NCBI GenBank assembly: GCA_027577415.1 | Contig: JANBQS010000010.1 | Location: 16,786 to 80,785 of the forward strand | Direction: 5' to 3' | DNA length: 64,000 nucleotides | Origin: Coemansia sp. RSA 922 | Taxonomy: Eukaryota > Kickxellomycota > Kickxellomycetes > Kickxellales > Kickxellaceae | The notes under the pieces: model-generated | The model's input: only the letters and a program-made list of their open reading frames with translations | Database searches by the model: none | Told to the model about the DNA's origin: nothing | Shown: positions 1 through 9,988 of the stretch, piece by piece | Layout: each line of letters opens with the position of its first letter | Position numbering within the stretch: position 1 is the stretch's first letter | Program-made: the position numbers and the translations under genes

Positions 1-51
1 TCTTTAGTACCCATCACACTGTTCTAAAATCACCAAGCTCTTGTGCTATTA

Positions 52-423
52 TTAGCTTGTTCTAATCCAACGGCCATTATCTCCACCAGTCCACAGCAAT
101 GGAGCCCATTTGCCCTCTTTCCACCTACGAACTTCAGTAAAAATTTCTCTCAATTGCTCTTCATTAGGAGCAACAATGCTATTAAAGCCTGTACCATTAC
201 CAAAGTAAATAAAAACATTCCAATCTTCCCATGAATCAGCATCAGTTGTAATATCGACCTTGGAGTTGTTCCGAATAATAAACTTCTCTTTACATTTTTT
301 AAATAGGTCGTGTTTCTCTAGAATTTCTATCGCTTTGAAAATATTCTTTTCCGCCAATCCAACTTCTGCTACTACTATAGGATCGTGCCCAGTTTCATAG
401 ATTACGGCCTTGTATTCAGGCAT
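52..423 (-). CDS. Group A small protein (123 aa), unknown function
   Basis: A complete 123-residue frame opening with ATG at 423 and closing with TAA. I recognise no described domain. It has no signal peptide or membrane segment, so a cytosolic location is inferred. The C-terminal half carries the core found in other small genes of this window: W-x-D-W followed by N-V-F-I-Y-F-G (compare D-V-F-L/V-Y-F-G at 17.3, 26.3, 35.4, 48.7 and 49.0 kb). The N-terminus starts M-P-E-Y-K-A-V and is a divergent version of the Y-Y-Y-A start of the group. A TATA box lies about 100 bp upstream, the spacing used by the other members. It is AT-rich compared with the neighbouring housekeeping genes. Membership in group A is by eye and is weaker than for the 17, 26, 35 and 49 kb copies. 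Confidence 0.6.
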   Translation of the reverse strand: MPEYKAVIYETGHDPIVVAEVGLAEKNIFKAIEILEKHDLFKKCKEKFIIRNNSKVDITTDADSWEDWNVFIYFGNGTGFNSIVAPNEEQLREIFTEVRRWKEGKWAPLLWTGGDNGRWIRTS

Positions 424-521
424 GATTTGGGATACTTAAACTAGGTAAAAATAAGTTGAATAATATATAAAAAATTTGTGTATAATGTAGCTATGTTGAA
501 TGTAGCGGGAACGACGAGGTT

Positions 522-528
522 TTTTATA
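522..528 (-). promoter_or_regulatory. TATA box of the 52-423 gene
   Basis: On the minus strand this reads TATAAAA, preceded by CTGC, about 100 bp before the ATG at 423. The same GC-TATAAAA context and spacing precede the other small genes in this window. Confidence 0.55.
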
Positions 529-866
529 GCAGGTGGGAACGAGCGGCAATGTGATGGAAAGAAAAGGCTGCATGCCCAGTCAACACTCATCGGAGCACAG
601 ACAGAAGCTGAAACACAACACGCGGCTCTTAGCGTCAAAGAACACATTGTCCAGATATGGACTCGATATATCCGAAATCCACTTTGTTCTCCCCTCTCAG
701 AAATCACCATAAAAGAACGCGATATTAGAGAAAAGAAAAAAACAATTGTATTTAGCTACAAGTATTCAAGACACAGATTTTCAAGACTTGGTTATTGTAT
801 CTGCATATAACAGCACGTTCAACAATAGAGCGCAGAAAGAAAAAAAAACAAGAACAATAATTTTTT

Positions 867-2126
867 TTAATCCTTCGTGACCTTGTGAATACTCTCAGCC
901 AGGTACTTGACATTACCCGTGGTGATACCAGCAATAGAGACACGTCCGTCTCTAGTCAGATAGACATGGAACTCGCTCGCCAGTCTATCAACCTGCGCAG
1001 GCGTCAGACCAGTATAACAGAACATACCGATCTGATCAGTAATATGATTCCAGGATTTCTTCGATCCCAGCTCCTCCAGCTCGCCTCTGAGCGCAGCCCT
1101 CATGCGAATAATCCTATCAGCCATATCCTTGACCTCTCCGAGCCACATTTGGCGCAAACCCGAGTCAGACAAAACCTCACCGGCGATTCTCGCTCCATGC
1201 ACAGGCGGGTTCGAGTACATAGGACGCACGAGGATCTTGACCTGAGACAACAGGCGATCTTTCTCCGCCGAGTCGGCACCAACAACGCTGAATGTACCAA
1301 CACGCTCGCCGTACAGTCCCATGTTCTTAGCAAACGACTGCGCCAAAAGAACAGGCGCCTTATTAGCCTCCACAAAGCTACGCAACGCAGACGCATCGCG
1401 GTCCACATCGCCGGAGGCAAAACCCTGGTATGCCATATCGAAGAAAGCAACGTGTTCGCATTCCTCAACTACCTTTTGGATCTCCGCCCACTGGACAGCA
1501 GTCGGGTCAACGCCAGTCGGGTTATGCGCACACGCGTGCAGCAACACAAGACTGCCCTTGGGCAGTGCCCTAATATCCTCGAGCATGCCGGCGAGGTTCA
1601 GTCCATTAGTCTGAGGATCAAAGTACCTATACTGCCCGACTTTCAGTCCACAGTCCCTGAACACAGCTCCGTGGTTACCCCAAGTAGGACCCGGCACGTA
1701 AATAGCCTTGCCAGCATGGAACCGCTCCAAAAACGCACCACCAATACGCAGGGCACCAGTCCCCGAAATAGACTGCGTCACTGCAACACGCTCCAGTGCC
1801 TGAGTATTACCATACGCCAGGGAGGCAGCCGCAGAGGTGAACTTGGCCAGTCCGGTAATGGGCAAATACTCCTTGTCCAACGACTGCTGAAGAATATTCT
1901 GCTCCGCCTTGGCCACCGAATTGAGAACATACGGCTTGCCTGCGTCAGTGCGGTAGGCTCCTACACCGAGGTTGATTTTGCGAGAATCCGTGTCACGCTT
2001 GTAGGCCTCGGTAATACCAAGAATAGCATCCGGTGGACCCATCTCTACTTGCGCCCACGCAGACAAGCAACGAGCAGCGGAGGGACCGCGGAGCAGACTA
2101 GAGGACTTTAGAGCCGAAGAAAGCAT
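867..2126 (-). CDS. GOT2: Aspartate aminotransferase, mitochondrial
   Basis: A 419-residue PLP-dependent class I aminotransferase that interconverts aspartate + 2-oxoglutarate and oxaloacetate + glutamate (malate-aspartate shuttle). The N-terminus (about residues 1-24) is rich in Ser, Arg, Leu and Ala with no acidic residues, as expected of a mitochondrial presequence, and the mature-type sequence begins near [11 protein letters not shown]. Visible motifs are L-G-V-G-A-Y-R (53-59), H-A-C-A-H-N-P-T-G (197-205) and [14 protein letters not shown] (264-277), with the PLP-binding Lys at 267. The length matches the family. The gene is a single exon, transcribed in the same direction as COG1 160 bp upstream. 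A T-rich tract follows the stop. There is little room for doubt about the family; the mitochondrial form is inferred from the presequence. Confidence 0.96.
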   Translation of the reverse strand: MLSSALKSSSLLRGPSAARCLSAWAQVEMGPPDAILGITEAYKRDTDSRKINLGVGAYRTDAGKPYVLNSVAKAEQNILQQSLDKEYLPITGLAKFTSAAASLAYGNTQALERVAVTQSISGTGALRIGGAFLERFHAGKAIYVPGPTWGNHGAVFRDCGLKVGQYRYFDPQTNGLNLAGMLEDIRALPKGSLVLLHACAHNPTGVDPTAVQWAEIQKVVEECEHVAFFDMAYQGFASGDVDRDASALRSFVEANKAPVLLAQSFAKNMGLYGERVGTFSVVGADSAEKDRLLSQVKILVRPMYSNPPVHGARIAGEVLSDSGLRQMWLGEVKDMADRIIRMRAALRGELEELGSKKSWNHITDQIGMFCYTGLTPAQVDRLASEFHVYLTRDGRVSIAGITTGNVKYLAESIHKVTKD

Positions 2127-2285
2127 AGTCGTTAAAAAAAATGAAATGTAAAATCCGCACTTGAATTAGAAAAAACAAAAAACAAAAAGACGCTTATCAA
2201 AGAGAAAAAAAGATGTGGTTCGATTATTTTTATTTTTATCCTCCCCCACCTCTTTTTCGTTTTTGGCACATGTCAGGGTTCTCTT

Positions 2286-5216
2286 CTATTCTTCGGAAGA
2301 CCCGATCCGCGCGACAAGCTGTGCATAGTCGTTGAATTGTCCTCCGATGTACTCGCACACAAAGCGGATATCTGTAGTGAGCTGCACAGCGTTCCACTCG
2401 TCCGCATTATCGACAACACTGCCCAGCATTGTTTCTGCAAGTGCCTTCCCAACGATACCCCACATATCCGAGTAGCTCTCAACCACCGACCCCAAGCCGC
2501 ACACTGCCTGCACCTGCGCCTTGATCCCGATCGCCAGGCACCGCACCGCCGGGCTAACAGCCCCCGGTCTCAGCGACAACGTCGATACAGCCACCTGGCG
2601 CAGTGCCGAGTACCTAGCAGAAGACGCGCTTGATGCCACCCACGCCCGCACGACGTCGCGTCTTGTAGCCTTGGCATCTGCACACAGCGACCGGGGTATC
2701 ATGTAATACAACGAGTCGAATTGCGCGGCCCACGATACAGCCATACTGCGACCCAAGTGCTCGAACCAAGGCACCAGCAGCCGGCGCTGAGTACTCTGCA
2801 AGCCCGCAGTCAGCATTTCTCCAGTAATGCCCAGCTGCTGCCAGCATTCGCGCATCAACGCCGTATCAGTCGCCAGCACCCTTTGCGCTACCTCGACCAG
2901 CACCAAGGCAGTCCACGCGCCCTTGATACACGCAACATGCGGTGGCGTTTCCTCGCTCTCAGCACCTTGCACATTGGTGGCCCAGGCGTCTAGTCGCTGG
3001 GTCAGGGCGTGCCACTGGTCGGAGAAATACCTCGCACAGACAAGCGCCTCAGGCAACGCCACAGCGCCGTTCATCTGCTGCCACCACTCGGCACCATCCC
3101 GCCACGACGCCTGCAATCCGCCATCCACAGCATCGCCCAGCGCCCTCACATCCGGCGGCACAAAATCCACGCCCCTCACATCCTCCACCAGCTCTGCCAT
3201 CGTCGAGTCATCAGGAACACCGCGCCACGGCAAATGCCCAGCATCCACATCAACATTGTCAAGGAGAAAGGACTCGGGCAAGGAAAGCGCCATATCCACA
3301 GCAGCAAACTGCAGTCGACGCGCCCTGGCCTGCAGTAGTGGCTCAACCACCGACGCGTACAGAGAGTGCAGACCGATGGGACCGGCAAGCACAGGGTTTG
3401 ATGCAACAGTGGTCCATGAGAACCCACGCGTCCACCCCGCGCCCTCATTTTCCCAGCGAACCAACGCAGCTCCAACACGCGCAGCATCTGATACAGCCAA
3501 TACGCGCTTAGCAATAGCCGACTGCGCGGCATCCTGGATCGCAGCAACCACCTCGGTCCACCACAGGCCCAGTGCGTGTCTCGCGATATGCTCCAAGCTA
3601 GGCTGCACCTGCGTAGCAAGCACCCGCAGCAGCGCCGGCGGGTCATCCAAGTAGTATTCCAGCCCCGCCTGGTCCTCATCAGCCTCGTTCAGCATGTCGC
3701 CATCCGGTACTAGGCCGACATCGAGCATCCGGACGAAATGCGGTCGGAACTGCGCGATTTCCTGCGGCAAGTACTTGCCCACAATAAAGGCACTCCCACT
3801 ACGCGCCACGCCGTTAGCCACGTTCCCGCGCTCGCTCACCCACGGCGTCGGCGGCGTATTGCCAGCCTTGTGCGCTTCCCCCATGGGCGTCGATACCAGC
3901 GATGACGACAACACCGAGCCCGCTATCGATGAGGTCCGTCGACCACGAGCTCGCAATCCCTGCTGCAACTCAGACCGCCGCTTGGCCAGTGACGGTTCAT
4001 CGGTCACACTAGGCTGAGCCGACGCGCTGGAGGGCTTTAGTGCACGCCGCAGTAACGGCGATATCGGCAGATCGCAGTCAGCGCAGATACTCGCCAGTGT
4101 CGTCAATATCCACGATGCATACTGCCCACTAGCCCGTACGCCATCCCCGGGCATACTGCTGTAGTCGTCGGGAACTCCGAATACCGCCACGTAGTCCGTA
4201 AGGATCTGCCTCACACGGCCCAACAGCTCCTGCAGCTTGTCGTCAAGCTCCCCAGCACTCCCACTCGCCACTCGTAGACTGTCGAGCAAGGGGCCAAGTG
4301 ATTCGCCGCGGTGGGCCAAAAACACCGTACATGCCATCTCTGCATCCACATCGTCGTCCAGCAGAGCTATGGCGCAGATAGCGCTCAGCCCAGACTCGAC
4401 CGCAAAGCTCTTGTCAGAGCTGGCGAGCACTTGTCGGGATTTAGCAGTAATCTGTTCGCGAAATGGCGCTATTGACTCCCACTGCCGCTCGATGACAGGG
4501 AACGCCAACAGCGGGTCCACCACTGTTTGATCCTCAGGCATTGGCCTAGACTGCTTGCGTAGTCGCTCATGGATCTCCCCCGCAATCATATACAAAAGCG
4601 CCGCCTGCAAGAACCGCTGCGCGCCTAGCGCCTTCCAGATCTGCTCTGGAGTATCCACAAGCACTTTCACTTGCGCTGCAATCGCGTATACCTTGGCCTT
4701 GGCTCCGCTCTCGTCCTGCTCGGCCACCAAAGGTTTCAGCTGCTTCGGGTGGTGAGTATTCTCGAGCATAGTGCGTAGGCTGCTGAGCCGCATACTGATC
4801 TTGGCTGACGACCTGTCCATGGCCACAGCAGAATCCGCCGCATCAATGAGCTCGGGGTAATGCCTGCCAGCCACCTTCCGCATCTGCCCGCGCATAGTCT
4901 CAATACGCTTCTGCAACGACTGCTCGTACCGTCTCATCTCTGTGATACTCAGTTTGGCGAACAGTCCGTCTGCATTATCAATGTCTAGCAGCTGGGAATC
5001 CGCCGGGTCATTAGCGGTAATTTCGAGGTCGGGGCTGTCTTCTTGCTGTAGCTGGTATTTTTGCCGCAATAGTTGCTCCATTTCTTCTAACCGCTGTGTT
5101 TGGGAATGAAACGACGTCGTGGAATCGCCACCAACCACTAAAGGCTGTTGTTCGGACTCGGTCGACTGGGAGGCGCTCCGATTGCGCGAAAATATCTTCC
5201 TCTGCAGCCACGACAT
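2286..5216 (-). CDS. COG1: Conserved oligomeric Golgi complex subunit 1
   Basis: A 976-residue protein, close to the usual length of about 980 for animal COG1. The N-terminal region (about residues 80-165) is the Vps51/Vps67-type helical domain: A-D-G-L-F-A-K-L, then R-R-Y-E-Q-S-L-Q-K-R-I-E, and later P-E-L-I-D-A-A-D-S-A-V-A-M. This is the pattern of COG1/LdlB, in which a conserved E-L-I-x-A-A-D follows a basic helix. The next block, with I-W-K-A-L and the F-L-Q-A-A-L-L-Y segment, also fits COG1. COG1 is part of lobe A of the COG tether for retrograde vesicle transport in the Golgi. A low-complexity Ser-rich linker lies around residues 390-460. Single exon, GC-rich codons. The start ATG at 5216 follows an A-rich leader. 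Confidence 0.85.
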   Translation of the reverse strand: MSWLQRKIFSRNRSASQSTESEQQPLVVGGDSTTSFHSQTQRLEEMEQLLRQKYQLQQEDSPDLEITANDPADSQLLDIDNADGLFAKLSITEMRRYEQSLQKRIETMRGQMRKVAGRHYPELIDAADSAVAMDRSSAKISMRLSSLRTMLENTHHPKQLKPLVAEQDESGAKAKVYAIAAQVKVLVDTPEQIWKALGAQRFLQAALLYMIAGEIHERLRKQSRPMPEDQTVVDPLLAFPVIERQWESIAPFREQITAKSRQVLASSDKSFAVESGLSAICAIALLDDDVDAEMACTVFLAHRGESLGPLLDSLRVASGSAGELDDKLQELLGRVRQILTDYVAVFGVPDDYSSMPGDGVRASGQYASWILTTLASICADCDLPISPLLRRALKPSSASAQPSVTDEPSLAKRRSELQQGLRARGRRTSSIAGSVLSSSLVSTPMGEAHKAGNTPPTPWVSERGNVANGVARSGSAFIVGKYLPQEIAQFRPHFVRMLDVGLVPDGDMLNEADEDQAGLEYYLDDPPALLRVLATQVQPSLEHIARHALGLWWTEVVAAIQDAAQSAIAKRVLAVSDAARVGAALVRWENEGAGWTRGFSWTTVASNPVLAGPIGLHSLYASVVEPLLQARARRLQFAAVDMALSLPESFLLDNVDVDAGHLPWRGVPDDSTMAELVEDVRGVDFVPPDVRALGDAVDGGLQASWRDGAEWWQQMNGAVALPEALVCARYFSDQWHALTQRLDAWATNVQGAESEETPPHVACIKGAWTALVLVEVAQRVLATDTALMRECWQQLGITGEMLTAGLQSTQRRLLVPWFEHLGRSMAVSWAAQFDSLYYMIPRSLCADAKATRRDVVRAWVASSASSARYSALRQVAVSTLSLRPGAVSPAVRCLAIGIKAQVQAVCGLGSVVESYSDMWGIVGKALAETMLGSVVDNADEWNAVQLTTDIRFVCEYIGGQFNDYAQLVARIGSSEE

Positions 5217-5335
5217 TACTAAAAAAAAAAAAGAACTAGAAATAAATAATAATATAAATTAACAAAATGTGCAAAGTAGAAGAAAAATGAACGACGACGA
5301 CTGTTTATTGTCACTCTCTGATTAGATCCACAGAG

Positions 5336-6109
5336 CTAATCGTCGATGACGTGTATGTGCTCTGGTTCTGGTTCAGAGTCAGAGTCATGGATCACAATAG
5401 GCTCCCGGCTAACCGTAGTCGGCTCTATGACTAGTACAACGTCGTCGTCACTGTCTGGTTGCGTAGCGCTGACGACCCCGGCCATTGACTCGCCACACCA
5501 CTTTTCGTCCTTCAGTCGTCGTTCCATAGCCATAGCTGCCATCTGAGCCGGAGTATTATTAGCCTGCAGCGCGACCCAACGCCCATCCCCGCCCAACGTC
5601 CTGGGCTGACCACCCAGCAACTCCTTCCTCCTCCTCGCCTCCACCGCCCTCACCGTGTGCTCTCTCAACCCATGTCTCGGCACATTATGCGACACACCCA
5701 CCCTAGTTCCTCCTGAAAAGAACCCATCCCCCGTATACCCCTTCGCCAACAACATCTCCGCCTCCGCCTTCAGCTCATCCAACACCCTATAGAACTCCGC
5801 GTCGTGCGGGCCGCGCACTATATGTACGAGTTCGTGGAGCATAGTTCCCAAAAGGTCATAATAGGGGAGAAACTGTGTGGGGTCGTGCGAGGGCCGGAGT
5901 CGGATCCGGATCTCCTGGCCACGGTTTACGTTAAGGCCTAGGAGATTGGCATTGGTAGGGAAGAACTCGCGGAGTACCTGCACTCGCCATTGACGTGCTG
6001 ACATTATTGGACGCACTTGGGCTGAGAGTCGATGCAACAGCTGGAGCGCTTCGGCGGACTGTGGTCGTCGCTTGAGCGCGTGCACGCTACCTATTAGCGG
6101 GTTTGACAT
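5336..6109 (-). CDS. WSS1: WLM-domain metalloprotease, Wss1/SPRTN type
   Basis: A 257-residue protein of the Wss1 family, which removes DNA-protein crosslinks and is linked to SUMO. The WLM domain spans about residues 1-130. The zinc-binding active site is visible as M-L-H-E-L-V-H-I-V-R-G-P-H-D, with H92, E93, H96 and H102; the family signature is HExxH...H. The C-terminal 60 residues are acidic and hold three hydrophobic-acidic stretches resembling SUMO-interacting motifs: D-D-D-V-V-L-V-I-E, P-I-V-I-H-D-S-D-S-E, and the extreme C-terminal H-V-I-D-D. This is the layout of yeast Wss1. The basic stretch R-R-R-K-E-L (about 160-165) may contact DNA. Single exon. The family is confident; SUMO binding is inferred. 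Confidence 0.9.
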   Translation of the reverse strand: MSNPLIGSVHALKRRPQSAEALQLLHRLSAQVRPIMSARQWRVQVLREFFPTNANLLGLNVNRGQEIRIRLRPSHDPTQFLPYYDLLGTMLHELVHIVRGPHDAEFYRVLDELKAEAEMLLAKGYTGDGFFSGGTRVGVSHNVPRHGLREHTVRAVEARRRKELLGGQPRTLGGDGRWVALQANNTPAQMAAMAMERRLKDEKWCGESMAGVVSATQPDSDDDVVLVIEPTTVSREPIVIHDSDSEPEPEHIHVIDD

Positions 6110-6525
6110 GAAAGTATGAACATTAAATAGAGTATAAGGGTAACAAAAACGGAAAAAGTAAAAAGAGTGGCTTTGGTCAATAAAAGTTCTGTTTGGAATA
6201 GTCCACAGTAGCTATCTAATTTTAATCACGTAATTGATTATATATGCAGGTTAGTGCAATTTATTTTATGTGTAGGTCATTAAAAATTGGTCATTATAAA
6301 AAAGCTAGAGTTATTGCATATGTACTAAACACTGACTTTCATGCTGTATAGCTCTAGCTAAGTAGAGCTCTGAAATATCAAGCTGGGGCATTCGATTGGA
6401 AGAAGTGTATCAAGGTTGAAGGTGCACACTCCCGAGGTTTCAGAAGGACTGAAGAACTAATTCTGGATTTCAGATGCCATGGTTGACATGGTGCCCATAT
6501 GTAAGGATTATGAGGTTAATTAATC
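6110..6525. other. Intergenic, start of tandem repeat unit 1
   Basis: No gene is seen. From about 6215 on, the sequence matches the regions at 7715 and 9335 (the words CAATTTATT, GTCATTAAA and ACTAAACAC recur in the same order), so it is the downstream flank of the repeated group B unit. Confidence 0.6.
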
Positions 6526-6846
6526 CTATGTTGGTCGAACAAAATCAGACCTTTGTATCCAATCAAGTTTAGTTCCATTACATCTAAGATCCAAACCTAC
6601 TACATTGATGGTGACACCAGATTGCGGTTCAATTTCTTGACTACACTGGATTGATATACTTCCAATATTAGTTAAATCAAATGTGTACATACGATTATTC
6701 GCGAGCTCCTTAAAAAATTGCTTAGCATCATTATCAAGTGGTCCAATTTTTCGTTCCAAGAACTCAAAAAATCTATCTAACAAGGCATCTCTATTGGTAT
6801 CTCTGAGTGTGCCCCGTCCTCCAATTATTTCATCATCAGTTGCCAT
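6526..6846 (-). CDS. Group B small protein (106 aa), unknown function
   Basis: A complete 106-residue frame (ATG at 6846, TAG). No known domain, signal peptide or membrane span. The N-terminal half is charged and helical-looking (R-D-A-L-L-D-R-F-F-E-F-L-E-R-K); the C-terminal half is beta-like with alternating hydrophobics (I-S-I-Q-C-S, V-T-I-N-V-V-G-L-D-L). The V-G-L plus acidic pattern recalls V-G-L-S-I-E-V-E in the 9.5 kb gene, but the proteins as a whole do not align well by eye. The evidence that it is a real gene is its promoter, nearly the same as those of the 8.2 and 9.5 kb genes with the TATA box at the same distance. Confidence 0.6.
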   Translation of the reverse strand: MATDDEIIGGRGTLRDTNRDALLDRFFEFLERKIGPLDNDAKQFFKELANNRMYTFDLTNIGSISIQCSQEIEPQSGVTINVVGLDLRCNGTKLDWIQRSDFVRPT

Positions 6847-6960
6847 GTTAAATCTCTTCTAGCTTGTGAGGGCTGAAAAAAATGGTGGTGAAGAGATGGA
6901 GTGGAAGGTGTTGTTTGGATAGAGAATTTAAAAAAAATGTGGGCGCTTCTCTGGCACTTC

Positions 6961-6967
6961 TTTTATA
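6961..6967 (-). promoter_or_regulatory. TATA box and conserved promoter core, unit 1
   Basis: TATAAAA on the minus strand, 115 bp before the ATG at 6846, inside the block shared with 8634-8670 and 9969-10003 (plus-strand word GGGCGCTTCTCTGGCA, then TTTTATATC). Confidence 0.65.
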
Positions 6968-8168
6968 TCGAGGAGAGGCCAAAATAAAAATTCAAGGGGT
7001 AGACCATAAAACAATGTTTCAAGCTTACAGTCAAGCTTCTTTGGCTACACCTCCTCCCAATCAACCCAAACATGTTGCAGTCAATAGCCCACGAGATGCT
7101 TATTCCCGTTGACTGTGGGCTTATTCAAAGTTGGGAGGCCAATAAAAAAGAAACAGTTTTGAAAAAAGTGAACACTATCAAAACAGGTGATTCCTTTACT
7201 AAAAGGATTCCAAAAATGTGGACTTTGCCAAAGTGGGTGAAAATCATTGGTGGTGGTGAATTTGGCCAGTATAGTTGCAGAAGAAACACCAAAAAAGAGA
7301 CTTCATACCTTTTCCCCCTGCTATTGGAAGAAGGAAAACAGGTTTTTGGACACGAGTGGACGGGAATGGCAAAGTCTCCTTGCCTGCAATCAACGGCAAT
7401 GCCAAGAAGAGTGTCTCCCAACTGCCTCGACTACAGAAGAAAATGGAAGCTCGGAGAAAAAAAAACTAAGGCAACTTAAAGTCTTCTTCAAAAAAGCTTG
7501 GCATGCAGTGGCCAAAAATAGAAGATGCTCCATATTTTTGTTCCCAATTCCACACATATCCCTGCTGTAGGAGCAGGCGTGGTTGAAGAATATTGCATTT
7601 ACAAAATATGCCAAACCAAGTAATCGATTCGACGAATGTGGATGCTTATTACTGGTATTCACTAATGTATGTATGCAATAGTCTCTACCTAACCTCCTGA
7701 ATATAATAGTAATTGAATGTAATTTTGTGTGTATTCTAGAACAATTTATTGTGTAAGTAATGTCATTAAAAATTGAAGAAGAAAAAACAGGCTACGCATA
7801 CTTGAATGTGTGCTAAACACCGACCTCCACGCTGTTTAGCTATAACAAAATAGAACTTTGGTACCCAAGTTAAAACACTCAATTAGTTAATAGGCTTCTA
7901 TAAGACAATGCAATCGCCCATAACGCTTGATAGTTTATATTTACAACTAATTGGCATCGGTAGGGATGACTATAATAGAAAACGTGGACTCCTGAGATTA
8001 CAGAGGGGCTAGAGAAACGGTTCTAATACAGTATAGGGGGTCGGGCACTATTCTTGACATGTCACTTGTATTTGAAGAGTCAACACCAAGTTTTCTTTGA
8101 TATATATATATATATATTGTCTCTAGCAATATGATCTATTCTCTTGGGGTTTCAGTAACCTCCAACTT

Positions 8169-8534
8169 CTACTCGCTACCCGTATCAGAGCTGTCAGTAT
8201 CTATACCTGTGTTTGCCGGACGAAAATCGGTATTAGTAAGATCCCTGTCAATTGGTTGGACTGGTATTATTCCATCAATGGTCAACTCAACCTTATAAGA
8301 CACAGTAGGCGTGTCTGTAGTAGTCATTTCTGTAATATAGATAGCCACATCAAGGTTGAGTACGGTAAATATATGCTCTGTACCACACGTGAGAGCATCT
8401 AGAAGTGTTATAGCTGTCACATCAGGCTTTCCGATTATAGATGAAATGGTGTTGCACAACCTCTCAATCAATTCTCCTCTATTACCTTCAAAAGAGTAGA
8501 TATTATTAACTTTATCAAGTACCTTAATAGTCAT
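8169..8534 (-). CDS. Group B small protein (121 aa), unknown function
   Basis: Complete frame from ATG at 8534 (M-T-I-K-V-L-D-K-V) to TAG. The 121-residue protein is acidic. Its middle is rich in beta-branched residues (I-T-L-L, F-T-V-L-N-L-D-V-A-I-Y-I-T-E-M) and its C-terminus is a disordered-looking Ser/Asp/Thr tail ending D-S-S-D-T-G-S-E. No known family is recognised and there is no secretion signal. A real gene is supported by the intact frame and by a promoter that copies those of the 6.5 and 9.5 kb genes, with TATA 120 bp upstream. The coding parts of the three units have diverged far more than their promoters. Confidence 0.6.
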   Translation of the reverse strand: MTIKVLDKVNNIYSFEGNRGELIERLCNTISSIIGKPDVTAITLLDALTCGTEHIFTVLNLDVAIYITEMTTTDTPTVSYKVELTIDGIIPVQPIDRDLTNTDFRPANTGIDTDSSDTGSE

Positions 8535-8653
8535 ATTCAATTAATCAATTAGTTACGAGTGTCACGTATAGTAGTGCTGCTAAGTAAAGAAGTGGAGTGT
8601 GTTGTGAATGGAGAATATTTTGATGAAGAAAGTGGGCGCTTCTCTGGCATTCT

Positions 8654-8660
8654 TTTTATA
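8654..8660 (-). promoter_or_regulatory. TATA box and conserved promoter core, unit 2
   Basis: TATAAAA (minus strand) 120 bp before the ATG at 8534. The plus-strand word GGGCGCTTCTCTGGCATTC beginning at 8634 is shared with units 1 and 3. Confidence 0.65.
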
Positions 8661-8820
8661 TCAAGGAGCAGCCAGACAAAATGGAGTGGCAGACAAAGAC
8701 CAGGGTGGAGCTTGCAGTCAAGTTGTTTAGTTGCACCCTCCAGCCTACTAAGCTTGGTCATAGTCAAGTGCCCATGACGTAATATAGTGCATGGACTGTG
8801 AGCTTATTCAAAGAAAAGCT

Positions 8821-9042
8821 AAAAAAAACTTTGGTTCTGCCTTTGCCAAAAAGGGCTCAAATACGTCATTGATGACGTAGGTAGGCAGAAATGCTCGTGA
8901 AAGCTAAATTTAGCCTACACACTTATAAGGAAAGGCAAAGGCTTTGTGTTGTCTTTGCTGAAAGTGTTTAAATACGTCATTGATGACGTCAATGGCCAAC
9001 AATCACTTGCGAAAGCTAAATTTAGCCTACACACGTGTAGAA
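8821..9042. repeat. 111-bp tandem duplication with CRE-like palindromes
   Basis: Two adjacent copies (about 8821-8931 and 8932-9042). Each contains ACGTCATTGATGACGT (8863-8878 and 8974-8989, exactly 111 bp apart), followed by GAAAGCTAAATTTAGCCTAC. The 16-mer is two CRE half sites facing each other. It lies about 330-455 bp upstream of the unit 2 gene. Confidence 0.75.
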
Positions 9043-9542
9043 AAAGCAATATAAAAAAGACTTCATGGTTCATTGCCTGGTAGTGGAGGATGAGAGGACA
9101 GGGGTTTTGGTTGCGAATGCATGTGACTGGCAAAGTCTCCTCTCCTGCAATCAACAGCAATGGCCTAGCTGAATATCTTCCAACTGCCTGAAATGCTCCA
9201 AAATAGTGGACACTCGGCAGGGTTTGAGATTGTTTAGTGTACTTTAGAAAGCTTGGCATGTGTGCACAACCCAAAGACATTGTAGGCTTCCCAGTCGGCC
9301 ACTAATCAAGTTCCAAGCCAAGTTTTAAGGCTTGCAAAAATTGTGTAATTTATTGTGTATTTAGGTCATTAAATGTTAAAAAGGAAAATAAAAATAGGCT
9401 ACGTCTATTTGCTGATGTACTAGACACAGGCTTGGTAACAGTGCAAACCTCGCTTTGCCACTAGTATTCCACATTCTTGGAATGTCTAAAAATGTAGTAG
9501 TCTTTCTATTGACTCTACAAGCGTACCTCCAAAAAGGTTATC

Positions 9543-9869
9543 TTAACGGCCCAAAAATCCAGGTGAAGCAGGAGTTGAGCCGGGCGGACTCAAATGTGAT
9601 TTGTTCACAAAAAGTTTAATAGTAAACCTTTGGTGGCCTTCTATTCCGGTGTCATACTTTATAAAGTATCCAGAAAATTGATTACCCTCAAAACTGTGCT
9701 CCACTTCAATGGAAAGGCCAACAAAATCAATTTGGATATTCTCATTATATCCAATAGTTGTTTGTCTAACATGGTTGTGAGCCTCAGTGGCTAGGACGTT
9801 AATATCAGCACCACGGAATGTCTTGTCATAAGTACCGATAAAGTTTGACGGTTCAACGGACTCAACCAT
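9543..9869 (-). CDS. Group B small protein (108 aa), unknown function
   Basis: Complete frame from ATG at 9869 to TAA. The 108-residue protein has a beta-rich middle (I-Q-I-D-F-V-G-L-S-I-E-V-E-H-S-F-E-G) and ends in a Pro/Gly/Ser tail. No known family, signal peptide or membrane span. It sits in the third unit of a tandem array and its leader and promoter align closely with that of the 6.5 kb gene (shared words around the ATG include CCATGTTAAAT, and the GAAGAGATGGAGTGGAA block upstream). TATA lies 120 bp before the ATG. Function unknown. Confidence 0.62.
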   Translation of the reverse strand: MVESVEPSNFIGTYDKTFRGADINVLATEAHNHVRQTTIGYNENIQIDFVGLSIEVEHSFEGNQFSGYFIKYDTGIEGHQRFTIKLFVNKSHLSPPGSTPASPGFLGR

Positions 9870-9988
9870 GTTAAATTAGTTCAATGCTTGTAAGGGCCGA
9901 AAAAAGTGCTGCTGACGAAGAGATGGAGTGGAATGTGCTGTATAGACAGAAAATATTTTAAGAAAAGTGGGCGCTTCTCTGGCATTCA

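Larger units (their letters stand above)
6215..7660 (-). repeat. Tandem group B gene unit 1
   Basis: First of three diverged direct repeats, each holding a 3' flank, a small minus-strand gene, a TATA promoter and an upstream segment. Shared words include GTCATTAAA in the 3' flank, GGGCGCTTCTCTGGCA in the promoter and CCTGCAATCAAC in the distal upstream part. Boundaries are approximate. Confidence 0.7.
7715..9290 (-). repeat. Tandem group B gene unit 2
   Basis: Second diverged direct repeat of the 6.2-10.6 kb array, with the same order of 3' flank, small gene, promoter and upstream segment. It is longer than the others because of an internal tandem duplication at 8821-9042. A short (TA)n run lies at about 8100-8118. 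Boundaries are approximate. Confidence 0.7.

Noticed and set aside
885..2111. A 408-codon open frame on the plus strand opposite aspartate aminotransferase.
   Set aside because: An antisense shadow of a GC-rich gene; the opposite strand has the full PLP enzyme motifs and this frame has no family resemblance.
7072..7570. Overlapping short frames upstream of the 6526 gene.
   Set aside because: They lie in the non-coding upstream part of the tandem unit and are not conserved as frames in units 2 and 3.
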